In this document: piece by piece, positions 50,621 through 57,962 of the stretch
How positions within the stretch are numbered: position 1 is the stretch's first letter
Layout: every line of letters starts with the position of its first letter
From: Candidatus Poseidonia alphae
GTDB taxonomy: Archaea; Thermoplasmatota; Poseidoniia; Poseidoniales; Poseidoniaceae
Reading direction: 5' to 3'
Length of the DNA stretch: 57,962 nt
Assembly: GCA_002505405.1 (NCBI GenBank)
Contig: DAVD01000010.1
Span: 19,353-77,314 of the forward strand
Made by a program: the position numbers and the translations under genes
Notes under the pieces: generated by a model
The model's database searches: none
Told to the model about the DNA's origin: nothing
What the model saw: only the letters and a program-made list of their open reading frames with translations

Positions 50621-52276
50621 ATGGCTAAAAGTACTGTTGAAAAAATAATTTCTGGTGTCGTCAAAGGCGATATGGAAAGCGTTTCAGAAGAAATCAAGGG
50701 AACACTTGCTCGTACCATCGGCCTAGCAGGTGTTGTGATTATTTCCCTGTCTGCAATGCTGCCGGGGATTTTCGTCACACCAACCTTTGCAGCCCAGATC
50801 ATGGGCCCAGGTATTTGGCTGGCTTTTCTTCTTGCTGCATCGGTGGTCTTGCCTGGTGCGTTGTCTAAATCCGAACTGTCTTCGGGAATGCCTACCAGTG
50901 GAGGTTCATACGTATTTTTGGAACGAACCTACGGGCCAATGATTGGAACGATAAGCGGCCTGGGTCTATGGGCTTCATTTCTGCTAAAATCGGCCTTTGC
51001 CCTGATTGGCTTTTCCGCATACTTCCTTGCCGTCACAACCTATTTTGATTTAGAAATCAATATCAAGACGCTCTCCCTATCGGCATTGTTGTTAATTACC
51101 GTAGTCAATATCATGGGAGTTAACAAGGTAAAAGCGGTTCAAACACCGATTGTGATTATGACGGTCATCCTCTTGCTCGTCATTTGTATAGCAGCCTTAT
51201 TCTCAGCGGACTTTGATGCTAGCATACCTCTTGAGGGCGCATTCAACACCGATGTTTGGACGTTAGCCGAGACCGCTGCATTTGTCTTTGTCGCCTATGC
51301 AGGAGTGACAAAAGTAGCCGCAATTGGTGGAGAAGTCAAGGATCCTGAAAAGAACCTACCAGCAGGTATCATGCTGTCTCTGCTCATCGCAACCATCCTT
51401 TACTCGGTCATTGCTTTCCTGATGATGGCCAGCATTCCGGGGGAATGGTGGATTGGAACCGACGGAGAAGTTGTTGAAGACCCAATTTATGTCTTTGCAG
51501 AGCATGTTGTGAATACAAAGTTCGGAATCTTTGCTGCAGTGCTCTCGGTGCTCACCATGATTTCAATGGCCTTAGCAGGAATTCTTGCCTCATCTCGATT
51601 CCTGTTTGCAATGGCTCGAGACAACCTCCTGCCTCAGCCACTTGAAAATGTAAATGTAAAGTACGAAACACCACACATCCCGATTATCATCACAGGATTG
51701 GCCATGTGCCTTGCAATCTTGTTTGTCCCTCTCAAAGATGTCGTAAAATTAGCGTCTGGATTCAAAATTATGATTTTCATGATGATCAATTCTTGTGTCA
51801 TCGTTCTTCGCCAAACAAGTGACCGGCACGATTGGAATCCCGCTTACAAAGGACCCATGTACCCGTTGATGCAACTCTGGGGAATTATTGCCGGAGGCTG
51901 CTTGATTGTTCTCATGGGATCGAAGGCCTTCATTGGAGGAGGTGCTGCAGTCGTAGCAGGCTTGGCTACCTACTATCTCTACGGCCGCCAACACTACATC
52001 GCTTCAGACCAAACACCCATTGCAACGTTTAGGGAACAATTTGGCCTAGCATCATCGTCTGAACATCAGCTTAGGATGACGGCTTTCCATGCAGCTGATT
52101 TTGGAGGTAAAGGACACCTCAATGTGAGTGAATTCCAAAATGCACTTCGAGCACTCGGGTTCACATATTCTGTTGACGAGTCGAGGGCAATTTTCCATCA
52201 ATCGGATGAGGATGAGAACGGGGTAATCGACATTGACGAATTTTTCGGCCTTTTCACCAATTCAGAACAGGAATGA
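50621..52276 (+). CDS. APC-family amino-acid permease with C-terminal EF-hand pair
   Basis: About 551 aa from ATG 50621, after GGGGGAG. Residues ~30-450 form a 12-helix APC transporter: IGLAGVVIISLSAMLPGIFV, PGALSKSELSSGMPTSGGSY (unwound helix region) and FVAYAGVTKVAAIGGEVKDP. The last ~66 residues are a cytosolic EF-hand pair. The second loop D529-E540 (DEDENGVIDIDE) has canonical Ca-binding positions (D, D, N, G, I, D, E). The first (493-504, DFGGKGHLNVSE) keeps Asp1, Gly6 and Glu12 but lacks acidic residues at 3 and 5. The helix spacing copies calmodulin ('AFHAADFGGKGHLNVSEFQN'). Transport of amino acids gated by calcium is inferred; I know of no described archaeal case. Confidence 0.9.
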   Translation: MAKSTVEKIISGVVKGDMESVSEEIKGTLARTIGLAGVVIISLSAMLPGIFVTPTFAAQIMGPGIWLAFLLAASVVLPGALSKSELSSGMPTSGGSYVFLERTYGPMIGTISGLGLWASFLLKSAFALIGFSAYFLAVTTYFDLEINIKTLSLSALLLITVVNIMGVNKVKAVQTPIVIMTVILLLVICIAALFSADFDASIPLEGAFNTDVWTLAETAAFVFVAYAGVTKVAAIGGEVKDPEKNLPAGIMLSLLIATILYSVIAFLMMASIPGEWWIGTDGEVVEDPIYVFAEHVVNTKFGIFAAVLSVLTMISMALAGILASSRFLFAMARDNLLPQPLENVNVKYETPHIPIIITGLAMCLAILFVPLKDVVKLASGFKIMIFMMINSCVIVLRQTSDRHDWNPAYKGPMYPLMQLWGIIAGGCLIVLMGSKAFIGGGAAVVAGLATYYLYGRQHYIASDQTPIATFREQFGLASSSEHQLRMTAFHAADFGGKGHLNVSEFQNALRALGFTYSVDESRAIFHQSDEDENGVIDIDEFFGLFTNSEQE

Positions 52277-52291
52277 ATCAACCCCTTCAAC

Positions 52292-52311
52292 CTTGATGAC
52301 CTTTCATCAAG
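52292..52311 (+). terminator. Perfect 8-bp hairpin after the permease gene
   Basis: Cttgatga and tcatcaag pair fully around a CCTT loop, 16 nt after the permease stop. No T-tract follows immediately, so it may be a processing or stability element instead of a terminator. Confidence 0.45.
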
Positions 52312-52509
52312 AATCCATGTTGAAATTGCACCGTTGAAGTCAGCCCATCTGAATATTTATTTGATCTATTTTGTAACATTCAGCAAGATCTGGGTCATAT
52401 GATATGCGTTGTGACAGTCTGCCAGCAGTACATGCTGTTTTTTCGTTACAATTGACGATGTCAGTGATTTAGAATCCTCACAAGAAAGAATCCTCCGTTT
52501 GAAAACACC

Positions 52510-52519
52510 GATATATATC
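52510..52519 (+). promoter_or_regulatory. TATA box of the photolyase gene
   Basis: GATATATATC, itself a palindrome, is centred about 26 nt before ATG 52541. That spacing predicts transcription starting at or next to the ATG, i.e. a leaderless mRNA; no Shine-Dalgarno is seen. The rest of 52312-52500 is AT-rich with no gene. Confidence 0.65.
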
Positions 52520-52540
52520 CTATAGAATTCTGTTGCAACC

Positions 52541-54511
52541 ATGATAGGTCATCTACCAGAGCATTTGAGGGACCGGGTGCGACCGCTCAATGGTTTGGAA
52601 CATCCTCGAGGAGACGGACCAGTCGTGGTTTGGCTCAAATCTTCCTTCCGTACTCATGAAAATCCCGCAATCGATGTAGGTCGGCATATCGCAACAAAGT
52701 ACAATCTCCCTTTGGTCATTTATCACGGCCTTGATGAGCGATACCCTTTCGCATCCCTTCGTCATCACAACATGATTCTTGATGCTGCGGTTGACATGAA
52801 TGAAGGTTGTATGAAACTTGGTTTACGTTACGTCTTCCATCTGGCTCGTGAAGGTCATCGACCCTCAGTTATGCGTTCCTTCGCTGAAGATGCAAGTTGT
52901 ATTGTCACGGACATGTTTCCTCTCCCTCCGTGGACTGCATGGGTTGAAACCATTGCGAGAAGTGCTTCTTGTCCAGTTGTTGATGTGGACTGCCACTGTG
53001 TCATTCCGATGCCGTTGTACGGCAAATCCGTTGACCGACCGTTCAAATTCCGCAATGCTACCAAGAAGATGAGAAAGCGTAGGGTTCAATCTTCTTGGCC
53101 GACATGTAGGGCAGATGCACGCCCGTATGAAGGCCCCTTGCCTTTTGAGCCCGTTGACGTTCAATCGGTACTCAAGAATCCAATGGAACGTTTTGCTTTG
53201 CTGCGAACCTGTAACATTGACCCCACGGTTCATCCAGTCTGGCAAGAGCGGGGTGGAGAGCATGCTGCCCTTAGCAAATGGCAGGAGTTCCTATCCAACG
53301 GATTGAATGGATACGCTCGCCGAAGAAATAACGCTGCAGACCCAACAGGCGTTTCTCGTCTTTCCTATGCGTTTCACTACGGCTTTCTTTCTCCGATGAG
53401 AGTCGCAAGGGAAGCCGCCGCAATTGGGACAAAGTCTGCTGACAAATACTTGGATGAACTCCTCATTTTTCGTGAACATGCATGGCATCATATTTACAGC
53501 GTTGGTGAGCCCTACTCGCCCTCAAATTTACCTTCATGGGCCCAGGAATCATGGCGCAGTACCGCTGATGACCCTCGGACATTCTTACCCCATCCGGTTG
53601 AGTTGGAGCATGCAAAGTCTCCGTCTGAACTGTGGAATCTATGTCAGCGTTCGTTGATCCATCATGGTGAACTTCACAACAACCTGAGAATGACATGGGG
53701 AAAAGCCCTGCCGATATGGACAAATGATTTGGAAACCTCGCTTGAACTGGGTCAGAAATTAAACGACAAATATGCACTCGATGGCCGAGACCCTTCATCC
53801 GTTGTTGGAGTTCAGTGGTGTCATGGATTGTTTGACCGTCCGTTTTTCCCATCAATGCCGGTGATGGGCGTCGTCCGTAAAAGGGATATTCTTACTCACA
53901 AATCCAGACTCGATGTTGAACGATATGAATCTCATGTCAACCGACATCAAATCGATGTGGAAGGTGTATACCTTGTTGTGGGTTATGGTATATTGGAATG
54001 CCTTATCGCACGAATGCTCTACGACAAAGGGTTCAATGTTTACGTTGTAAAACCGGAGCAACATCAACCTGAATATACCTCGCAAGCAGACGGTGAATCG
54101 AAATGGCTTGGCGACTATTTGGAATCTATTTATGCTCAAATTGGGACTTCAGCCATACAAGAAGTCACCTCTTTTCTAGCATCGGGGATACCGATATTGG
54201 ATACTGGCGAGGTACACATATCAGTCGATGAACCATTGGTAAGACCAGCGTTGGTTCTCAACGGTCATCAACAATTGATTGAATGCATTGCGACGGTTGA
54301 CGACTCCTCAATACCCTCTTCTCTGCAATCTGTTTTGGAGTACGATAACGGCTCTTTGTTGTGCCAACTCCATTTTCCCCCTCACGGTCAGCGCAATGAC
54401 AGACATCGTTCGGAACTCGAAACTGCGGTTTGGAATCTCAGTGAGCATTTGTGGCAGAAAAGTGTTTCCAAACAACCTGCATCCTACTCCGTACAAATGA
54501 AATTGGTTTGA
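52541..54511 (+). CDS. Class II photolyase-like protein with C-terminal dinucleotide-binding-like domain
   Basis: The protein is 656 aa. Residues ~28-170 are the photolyase antenna Rossmann domain (VVVWLKSSFRTHENPAIDVG). Residues ~285-455 are the FAD domain with class II hallmarks: YLDELLIFREHAWHHI, SLIHHGELHNNLRMTWGKAL, QKLNDKYALDGRDPSSVVGV, HGLFDRPFFPSMPVMG. From ~473 to 656 comes an extra domain starting VYLVVGYGILECLIARMLYD, GFNVYVVKPE, a beta-alpha-beta like the start of FAD/NAD oxidoreductases, but too short for a full one. Class II enzymes repair cyclobutane pyrimidine dimers with blue light. Whether the tail binds FAD, NAD or nothing is unknown. Strong leaderless-type TATA box upstream. 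Confidence 0.82.
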   Translation: MIGHLPEHLRDRVRPLNGLEHPRGDGPVVVWLKSSFRTHENPAIDVGRHIATKYNLPLVIYHGLDERYPFASLRHHNMILDAAVDMNEGCMKLGLRYVFHLAREGHRPSVMRSFAEDASCIVTDMFPLPPWTAWVETIARSASCPVVDVDCHCVIPMPLYGKSVDRPFKFRNATKKMRKRRVQSSWPTCRADARPYEGPLPFEPVDVQSVLKNPMERFALLRTCNIDPTVHPVWQERGGEHAALSKWQEFLSNGLNGYARRRNNAADPTGVSRLSYAFHYGFLSPMRVAREAAAIGTKSADKYLDELLIFREHAWHHIYSVGEPYSPSNLPSWAQESWRSTADDPRTFLPHPVELEHAKSPSELWNLCQRSLIHHGELHNNLRMTWGKALPIWTNDLETSLELGQKLNDKYALDGRDPSSVVGVQWCHGLFDRPFFPSMPVMGVVRKRDILTHKSRLDVERYESHVNRHQIDVEGVYLVVGYGILECLIARMLYDKGFNVYVVKPEQHQPEYTSQADGESKWLGDYLESIYAQIGTSAIQEVTSFLASGIPILDTGEVHISVDEPLVRPALVLNGHQQLIECIATVDDSSIPSSLQSVLEYDNGSLLCQLHFPPHGQRNDRHRSELETAVWNLSEHLWQKSVSKQPASYSVQMKLV

Positions 54512-54598
54512 ACGGAAACGAGGGTTCGGTTCCAATGCTGGAGACTCCATGCGTTCCAGCTCTGCTGTGGTTTAAGACAAATATTTCTTGCTTGTACA

Positions 54599-55525
54599 TC
54601 ACGATTTTCTACTTAACCGAGGGATAAGAGCAGGAGTATTGTCTCTGTATTCCTTGTATTCTGGAGAATCTCCCCACTTCTCTAACGCTCGTTTATCCAG
54701 TATGGGGATTCCACTGACTTTTGTTAAGAGAACATAAATGAATACGGGCGAGATCCAAGCAACCCGTTCTAAACCAGTAAAGCAGGAAACTCCAAAGAAG
54801 GCGATTCCAGTCCAGAGAAGGATTTCCCCGAAGTAGTTTGGATGCCTCGAGTACGACCACAAACCACTGTCGATCCATTTGCCTTGGTTCTTAGGTTCTG
54901 CATTGAATACTGTCTTTTGCCTATCTGCTATAACTTCAAAACCAAATCCGACTATCCATATTGACAATCCCATACCGTCCCATATCCCAAATGCTGGTGC
55001 TGAATCGGCTTGACTGTTGATGACTATAACGACAATCATTGTCAGGAAAATCCACAGGCCTTGAAGCGTCCATGGTACGAGAAACCGGATCGGCGATGTT
55101 TTGAGTTGATCGAAGCGTCCGTCTTTTCCAGTTCGATGAATACGACGATAAAGAAAACTGGACAGACGCAGAGACCAGATGACAACAAGTAAACTGACGA
55201 TTAGTTCTCTCAAACTTGGAGGTTCGGACTGTGATCCTGCCCAAAGGCTGAATCCTACCACGATGAGGTAGGTTAAGCCACCTGTTAAATCGTAGAAGCG
55301 TTCGGTTTTTCCGATGGATGCTGGTATCCACGCTACCCATTGTATGGCGATACTCATCACTGCACAATACAGCACAGCGGAGTATCCGTTCAGGATGACC
55401 GAGTTATGTTCAACTGCACGAACCACTAAAAAAACAATGACAAACGTTGAAGCGACAACCATTGTTGTTAATCGGACATCTTGACGAGTAGAATCCATTG
55501 CTAACGCACTTTCTAGCATCATCAT
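54599..55525 (-). CDS. DUF1295 / steroid 5-alpha-reductase-like membrane protein
   Basis: About 308 aa from ATG 55525; ATG 55498 is an alternative start and the frame is open to 55615. Seven or so membrane helices (TMVVASTFVIVFLVVRAVEH; LVPWTLQGLWIFLTMIVVIV; ISPVFIYVLLTKVSGIPILD). The C-terminal part carries the family signature: GKWIDSGLWSYSRHPNYFGE and LEKWGDSPEYKEYRDNTPAL. The SRHPNYFGE motif is shared by 5-alpha-reductases and isoprenylcysteine methyltransferases, where it binds the cofactor. Substrate is probably a lipid or isoprenoid; I cannot say which. It is convergent with the photolyase gene. Confidence 0.85.
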   Translation of the reverse strand: MMMLESALAMDSTRQDVRLTTMVVASTFVIVFLVVRAVEHNSVILNGYSAVLYCAVMSIAIQWVAWIPASIGKTERFYDLTGGLTYLIVVGFSLWAGSQSEPPSLRELIVSLLVVIWSLRLSSFLYRRIHRTGKDGRFDQLKTSPIRFLVPWTLQGLWIFLTMIVVIVINSQADSAPAFGIWDGMGLSIWIVGFGFEVIADRQKTVFNAEPKNQGKWIDSGLWSYSRHPNYFGEILLWTGIAFFGVSCFTGLERVAWISPVFIYVLLTKVSGIPILDKRALEKWGDSPEYKEYRDNTPALIPRLSRKS

Positions 55526-55679
55526 CTTGTTAATTATTTTGCTTTCAGTCAGAGGTAGATGCGGAATCAAAGGGGTACTGACCCCGTAATGTCGCCAAAT
55601 GGACGGCAACACCAACCCATCATTTCACAATAAGAAAAATGCAACAACTCGCCTCAACATCCTCGATTACGAGGTGAGG

Positions 55680-55690
55680 CGACGGCCTAA
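55680..55690 (+). promoter_or_regulatory. CGACGGCCTAA motif upstream of the MFS fusion gene
   Basis: Same 11-mer as before pyrG, also after a gaggc. A cctcg-atta-cgagg hairpin (55661-55674) lies just upstream. The open frame of the gene begins at GTG 55711, 20 nt after the motif; the likelier start is ATG 55798. The remaining bases of 55526-55797 hold no other gene I can see. Confidence 0.3.
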
Positions 55691-55797
55691 GTAGCGGCTC
55701 AAATGGATAAGTGGCCGTGCTTGAACCGCCCCTACGTGTTGGAATCTGCAAAGCAGGTGTGAACAATCTTGAAGATGAACCGAGCCACCCACCATCC

Positions 55798-57909
55798 ATG
55801 CGACTGGTTCATCTTTTGTTGATGCTGGTCGTTCTCGCACCGGTTACCGGATGCCTCGGCGGTGGTGGAGGTGGCTCAGAAACGACAGGCACCTACACGG
55901 TTGAGTCGACCATAACGTCAATTGAATTGGAGACAAAATCCGCTGACTATCAAGACGAAGCAACCGTTGAGTGGAGCCTTGATTCCTCAACCATCGTCGA
56001 AGACATTGAGGCGGCTGGTGGCCATGTTGTCGGTGTTCTCTTATCGCTTACCTATGGTGAAGATGAGACCTCAGGAGGTCCGCTCTGTACGGGCGGCGAA
56101 GACAATGCACCCGATACGATTACAGGAACTGCTTCCAAGGGTGAATGGACCCTTTCGGGGTCTGGAGAAAATCCGGGGTCCCATGAGGTGAACTTAACTT
56201 GGCACAACGCTTCTCTTCTTTCCGGTGTGATCGAAGGATTGACCAAGAGTGAAATCGAAGACCAGTTGGCCTTTGGTGAAGAGGCATTGGGGGCCTACAA
56301 TCTTGCTGTAACGGTTGATGCGGAGGCCTTCAACAGTGCCCTCTGTTCACATAACGACGATGGCGAGGAGGTCGCCACTGAAGTCAGTCTGCTCGTGTTG
56401 GACTTCACCATTCTCGATGAGGACGGTGAAGCGTTGACGGGCATGGCAGTCGGCGACGGTTCTCTCCCAGTCTTCTTGTTTGCAGGATGGATCTTCCCCG
56501 TTGTGTTCCTCGTCGGTTATGTCTCCGCCAAGCAGCGAGATCGATTCCATCTTGACCTTGATTTTAGCGAACCGGAAACCGAGGTTGTTGAGGGCGAATC
56601 CACCTCGGACGGTGAAACCCTCGTCGAAAGCTACCGTGCTCGTGTCATCACCCTTTCTGCCTTGTACGTGGCCCAAGGCGTTCCATGGGGCTTCATCACC
56701 GTGACGATGGTCACCTTCCTCGCTGCAGAGGGTGCTGATGCTGGCGATCTCGCCTACCTGTTGACACTCGGTACCCTGCCATGGTCATTCAAGTTCCTTT
56801 GGGGGCCCATCATTGACCGCTTCCAAGTACCGGCTTTTGGCCGTCGTCGTCCCTGGATCATCCTCGCCCAAACGGGCATGGTGGCGTTGCTCGTGACCAT
56901 GCTGATGGTTCCCGATTTGACCGATAACATCTCGCTTCTCGGTGCGCTGTTCTTTGTCTACAACGTGTTCACTGCCTTGCAAGATGTTTCAACCGACGCC
57001 CTTGCTGTTGATGTACTCCAATCTCACGAATTTGAGCGTGTCAACAGTTACATGTTCACGGCCAAGTCTTTGGGTGGTATCATCGGTGGCGCAGGGCTCG
57101 GCACCATCATCGGTGTTGTTGGCATCCGCGGCGCATTTTTGATTCAGATTCCGATTTTGGTGATCATCATGATGGTGCCGCTCTTCATGCGTGAACGTCC
57201 TGGTGAGAAGCGCTTCCCGTGGGACGAGATTGACGTTGTTGAGAAGGTCAACGATGCCGAGGAAGGCGCCAAGGAAGTTCGAGACTTTAGCGTCATTTTA
57301 GGCAACATCCGAACGGCCTTTTCGGTTCATTCAGCCCAACTCGGGATCATCGTCAGTCTCGTTATTTCCCTTGCCTTCATACTCATTCCCATTCTTCCTT
57401 TGCTCTTCCTCCAAGAATTGGGTTGGACCCAAGAACAGTTCAACGCCACTAAGGGAGGAATCATCCTTGTGGTGACGATGTTGGGAGCCATGGCCGGTGG
57501 CGAACTTGGTCGTCGTTTTGGGGGGAAATCCGTGCTGATGTTTGCGGCCCTCAGTGCTTCATTGACAACCTTGACTTGGGGTATGCTCAATTCCATGTGG
57601 GGCGAAGGTTGGTTCATGATGTTGGTGTGGATTATTCACACCTTCCTCTGGGCCATCGTTTCTATCTGTGCCTATTCTCTGATGATGCGGGTCACATGGG
57701 CAGAAGTGGGTGGTACACAATTCACTGGCTACATGGCGATGATGAACCTCTCCGCCATCATCGGCTACCAGTTGGCGCCCATCTTTGCCGCCCAGTACGA
57801 CTATCAGACCATCTTTTACATCGCTGCCGTGCTCGAAACATTTGTGATCCTCGCCGCCTTGTTCATCGATCCAGAGGAGACCGACCGGACGCTCAACACC
57901 GAGGTTTGA
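55798..57909 (+). CDS. Lipoprotein-domain/AmpG-like MFS transporter fusion
   Basis: About 703 aa from ATG 55798. The N-terminus is a lipoprotein signal with lipobox VTGC (Cys19) and a glycine tract (MLVVLAPVTGCLGGGGGGSE). Residues ~30-215 are a secreted beta-rich domain with Cys and N-x-T sites (YTVESTITSIELETKSADYQ). A membrane helix (~222-243, FLFAGWIFPVVFLVGYVSA) leads to an acidic linker and a 12-helix MFS domain of the AmpG/acetyl-CoA-transporter group: LYVAQGVPWGFITVTMVTFL, LPWSFKFLWGPIIDRF, GRRRPWI, ALQDVSTDALAVDVL. AmpG-type carriers import muropeptides or other solutes; this archaeon needs no muropeptide recycling, so the substrate is open. Starting at GTG 55711 would bury the signal peptide. 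The sequence after 57909 is too short to describe. Confidence 0.88.
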   Translation: MRLVHLLLMLVVLAPVTGCLGGGGGGSETTGTYTVESTITSIELETKSADYQDEATVEWSLDSSTIVEDIEAAGGHVVGVLLSLTYGEDETSGGPLCTGGEDNAPDTITGTASKGEWTLSGSGENPGSHEVNLTWHNASLLSGVIEGLTKSEIEDQLAFGEEALGAYNLAVTVDAEAFNSALCSHNDDGEEVATEVSLLVLDFTILDEDGEALTGMAVGDGSLPVFLFAGWIFPVVFLVGYVSAKQRDRFHLDLDFSEPETEVVEGESTSDGETLVESYRARVITLSALYVAQGVPWGFITVTMVTFLAAEGADAGDLAYLLTLGTLPWSFKFLWGPIIDRFQVPAFGRRRPWIILAQTGMVALLVTMLMVPDLTDNISLLGALFFVYNVFTALQDVSTDALAVDVLQSHEFERVNSYMFTAKSLGGIIGGAGLGTIIGVVGIRGAFLIQIPILVIIMMVPLFMRERPGEKRFPWDEIDVVEKVNDAEEGAKEVRDFSVILGNIRTAFSVHSAQLGIIVSLVISLAFILIPILPLLFLQELGWTQEQFNATKGGIILVVTMLGAMAGGELGRRFGGKSVLMFAALSASLTTLTWGMLNSMWGEGWFMMLVWIIHTFLWAIVSICAYSLMMRVTWAEVGGTQFTGYMAMMNLSAIIGYQLAPIFAAQYDYQTIFYIAAVLETFVILAALFIDPEETDRTLNTEV

Positions 57910-57962
57910 GTTCTTTCTTCAAATGTAAAGTTTCAGATGTTAAGTCACCACAGAACCGGAAT

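Noticed and set aside
55711..55797. N-terminal extension of the MFS fusion from GTG 55711
   Set aside because: It would place 29 polar residues before a clear lipoprotein signal peptide; ATG 55798 fits better, although a leaderless start at the GTG is spaced plausibly from the upstream motif.
1..57962. CRISPR arrays, insertion sequences, integrases or phage genes
   Set aside because: No regularly spaced repeats, transposase or integrase motifs, or terminal inverted repeats were seen. The region reads as core chromosome.

Overview
The window looks like a piece of a marine planktonic archaeon, most likely Marine Group II (Poseidoniales, Thermoplasmatota). This is inferred from gene content; there is no rRNA or other marker to confirm it. 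Archaeal genes present are a CDC48-type AAA+ ATPase, a group II chaperonin, PyrB with PyrI, an NcsA/TtuA-type tRNA thiolase, deoxyhypusine synthase, HMG-CoA synthase, a roadblock protein and a DUF6015-like protein. They sit among bacterial-looking genes: DnaK, bacterial-type ThrRS, an SdhCAB complex with an actinobacterial-like anchor, a sirtuin, a photolyase and an AmpG-like transporter. Starts are either preceded by GGTGA/GAGG-type Shine-Dalgarno sequences or lie about 25 nt after TATA-like boxes (probably leaderless). I found no rRNA, tRNA, CRISPR array, insertion sequence or phage gene.

Layout. 1-1.3 kb: the end of a folC-like gene and a dCMP-deaminase-like gene. 1.3-6.3 kb: a TPR protein and a 1032-aa surface protein, both on the minus strand. 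6.35-8.8 kb: a polyamine/hypusine operon (agmatinase, AdoMet decarboxylase-like, deoxyhypusine synthase). 8.9-12.4 kb: a DUF6015-like protein, a secreted M14 carboxypeptidase and an M17 aminopeptidase. 12.5-16.8 kb: a chaperone island (Hsp20-like protein, DnaK, divergent chaperonin). 16.8-23.3 kb: HMG-CoA synthase with a frameshift, threonine dehydrogenase, CTP synthase, sirtuin and an NAD-kinase-like protein. 23.3-31.7 kb: ThrRS and several membrane or lipoprotein unknowns. 31.8-34.3 kb: pyrBI and ncsA. 34.6-38.4 kb: a roadblock, giant coiled-coil and small membrane protein cassette. 38.4-45.1 kb: a minus-strand run of CDC48, PRC-barrel, DUF4350-like, DUF58 and an 8-TM protein. 45.3-50.5 kb: aldehyde dehydrogenase and sdhCAB. 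50.6-57.9 kb: three unusual fusions, namely an amino-acid permease with EF-hands, a class II photolyase with a dinucleotide-binding-like tail, and a lipoprotein domain joined to an AmpG-like MFS transporter.

Together the genes describe an aerobic, peptide- and amino-acid-using heterotroph exposed to light. They cover secreted and cytosolic peptidases, an amino-acid permease, threonine and aldehyde dehydrogenases, succinate dehydrogenase and photorepair. The most novel material is the set of fusions (permease with EF-hands, lipoprotein with MFS, photolyase with tail), the roadblock/coiled-coil cassette, the Hsp20-like protein in front of dnaK, and the single-base frameshift in the mevalonate-pathway gene.
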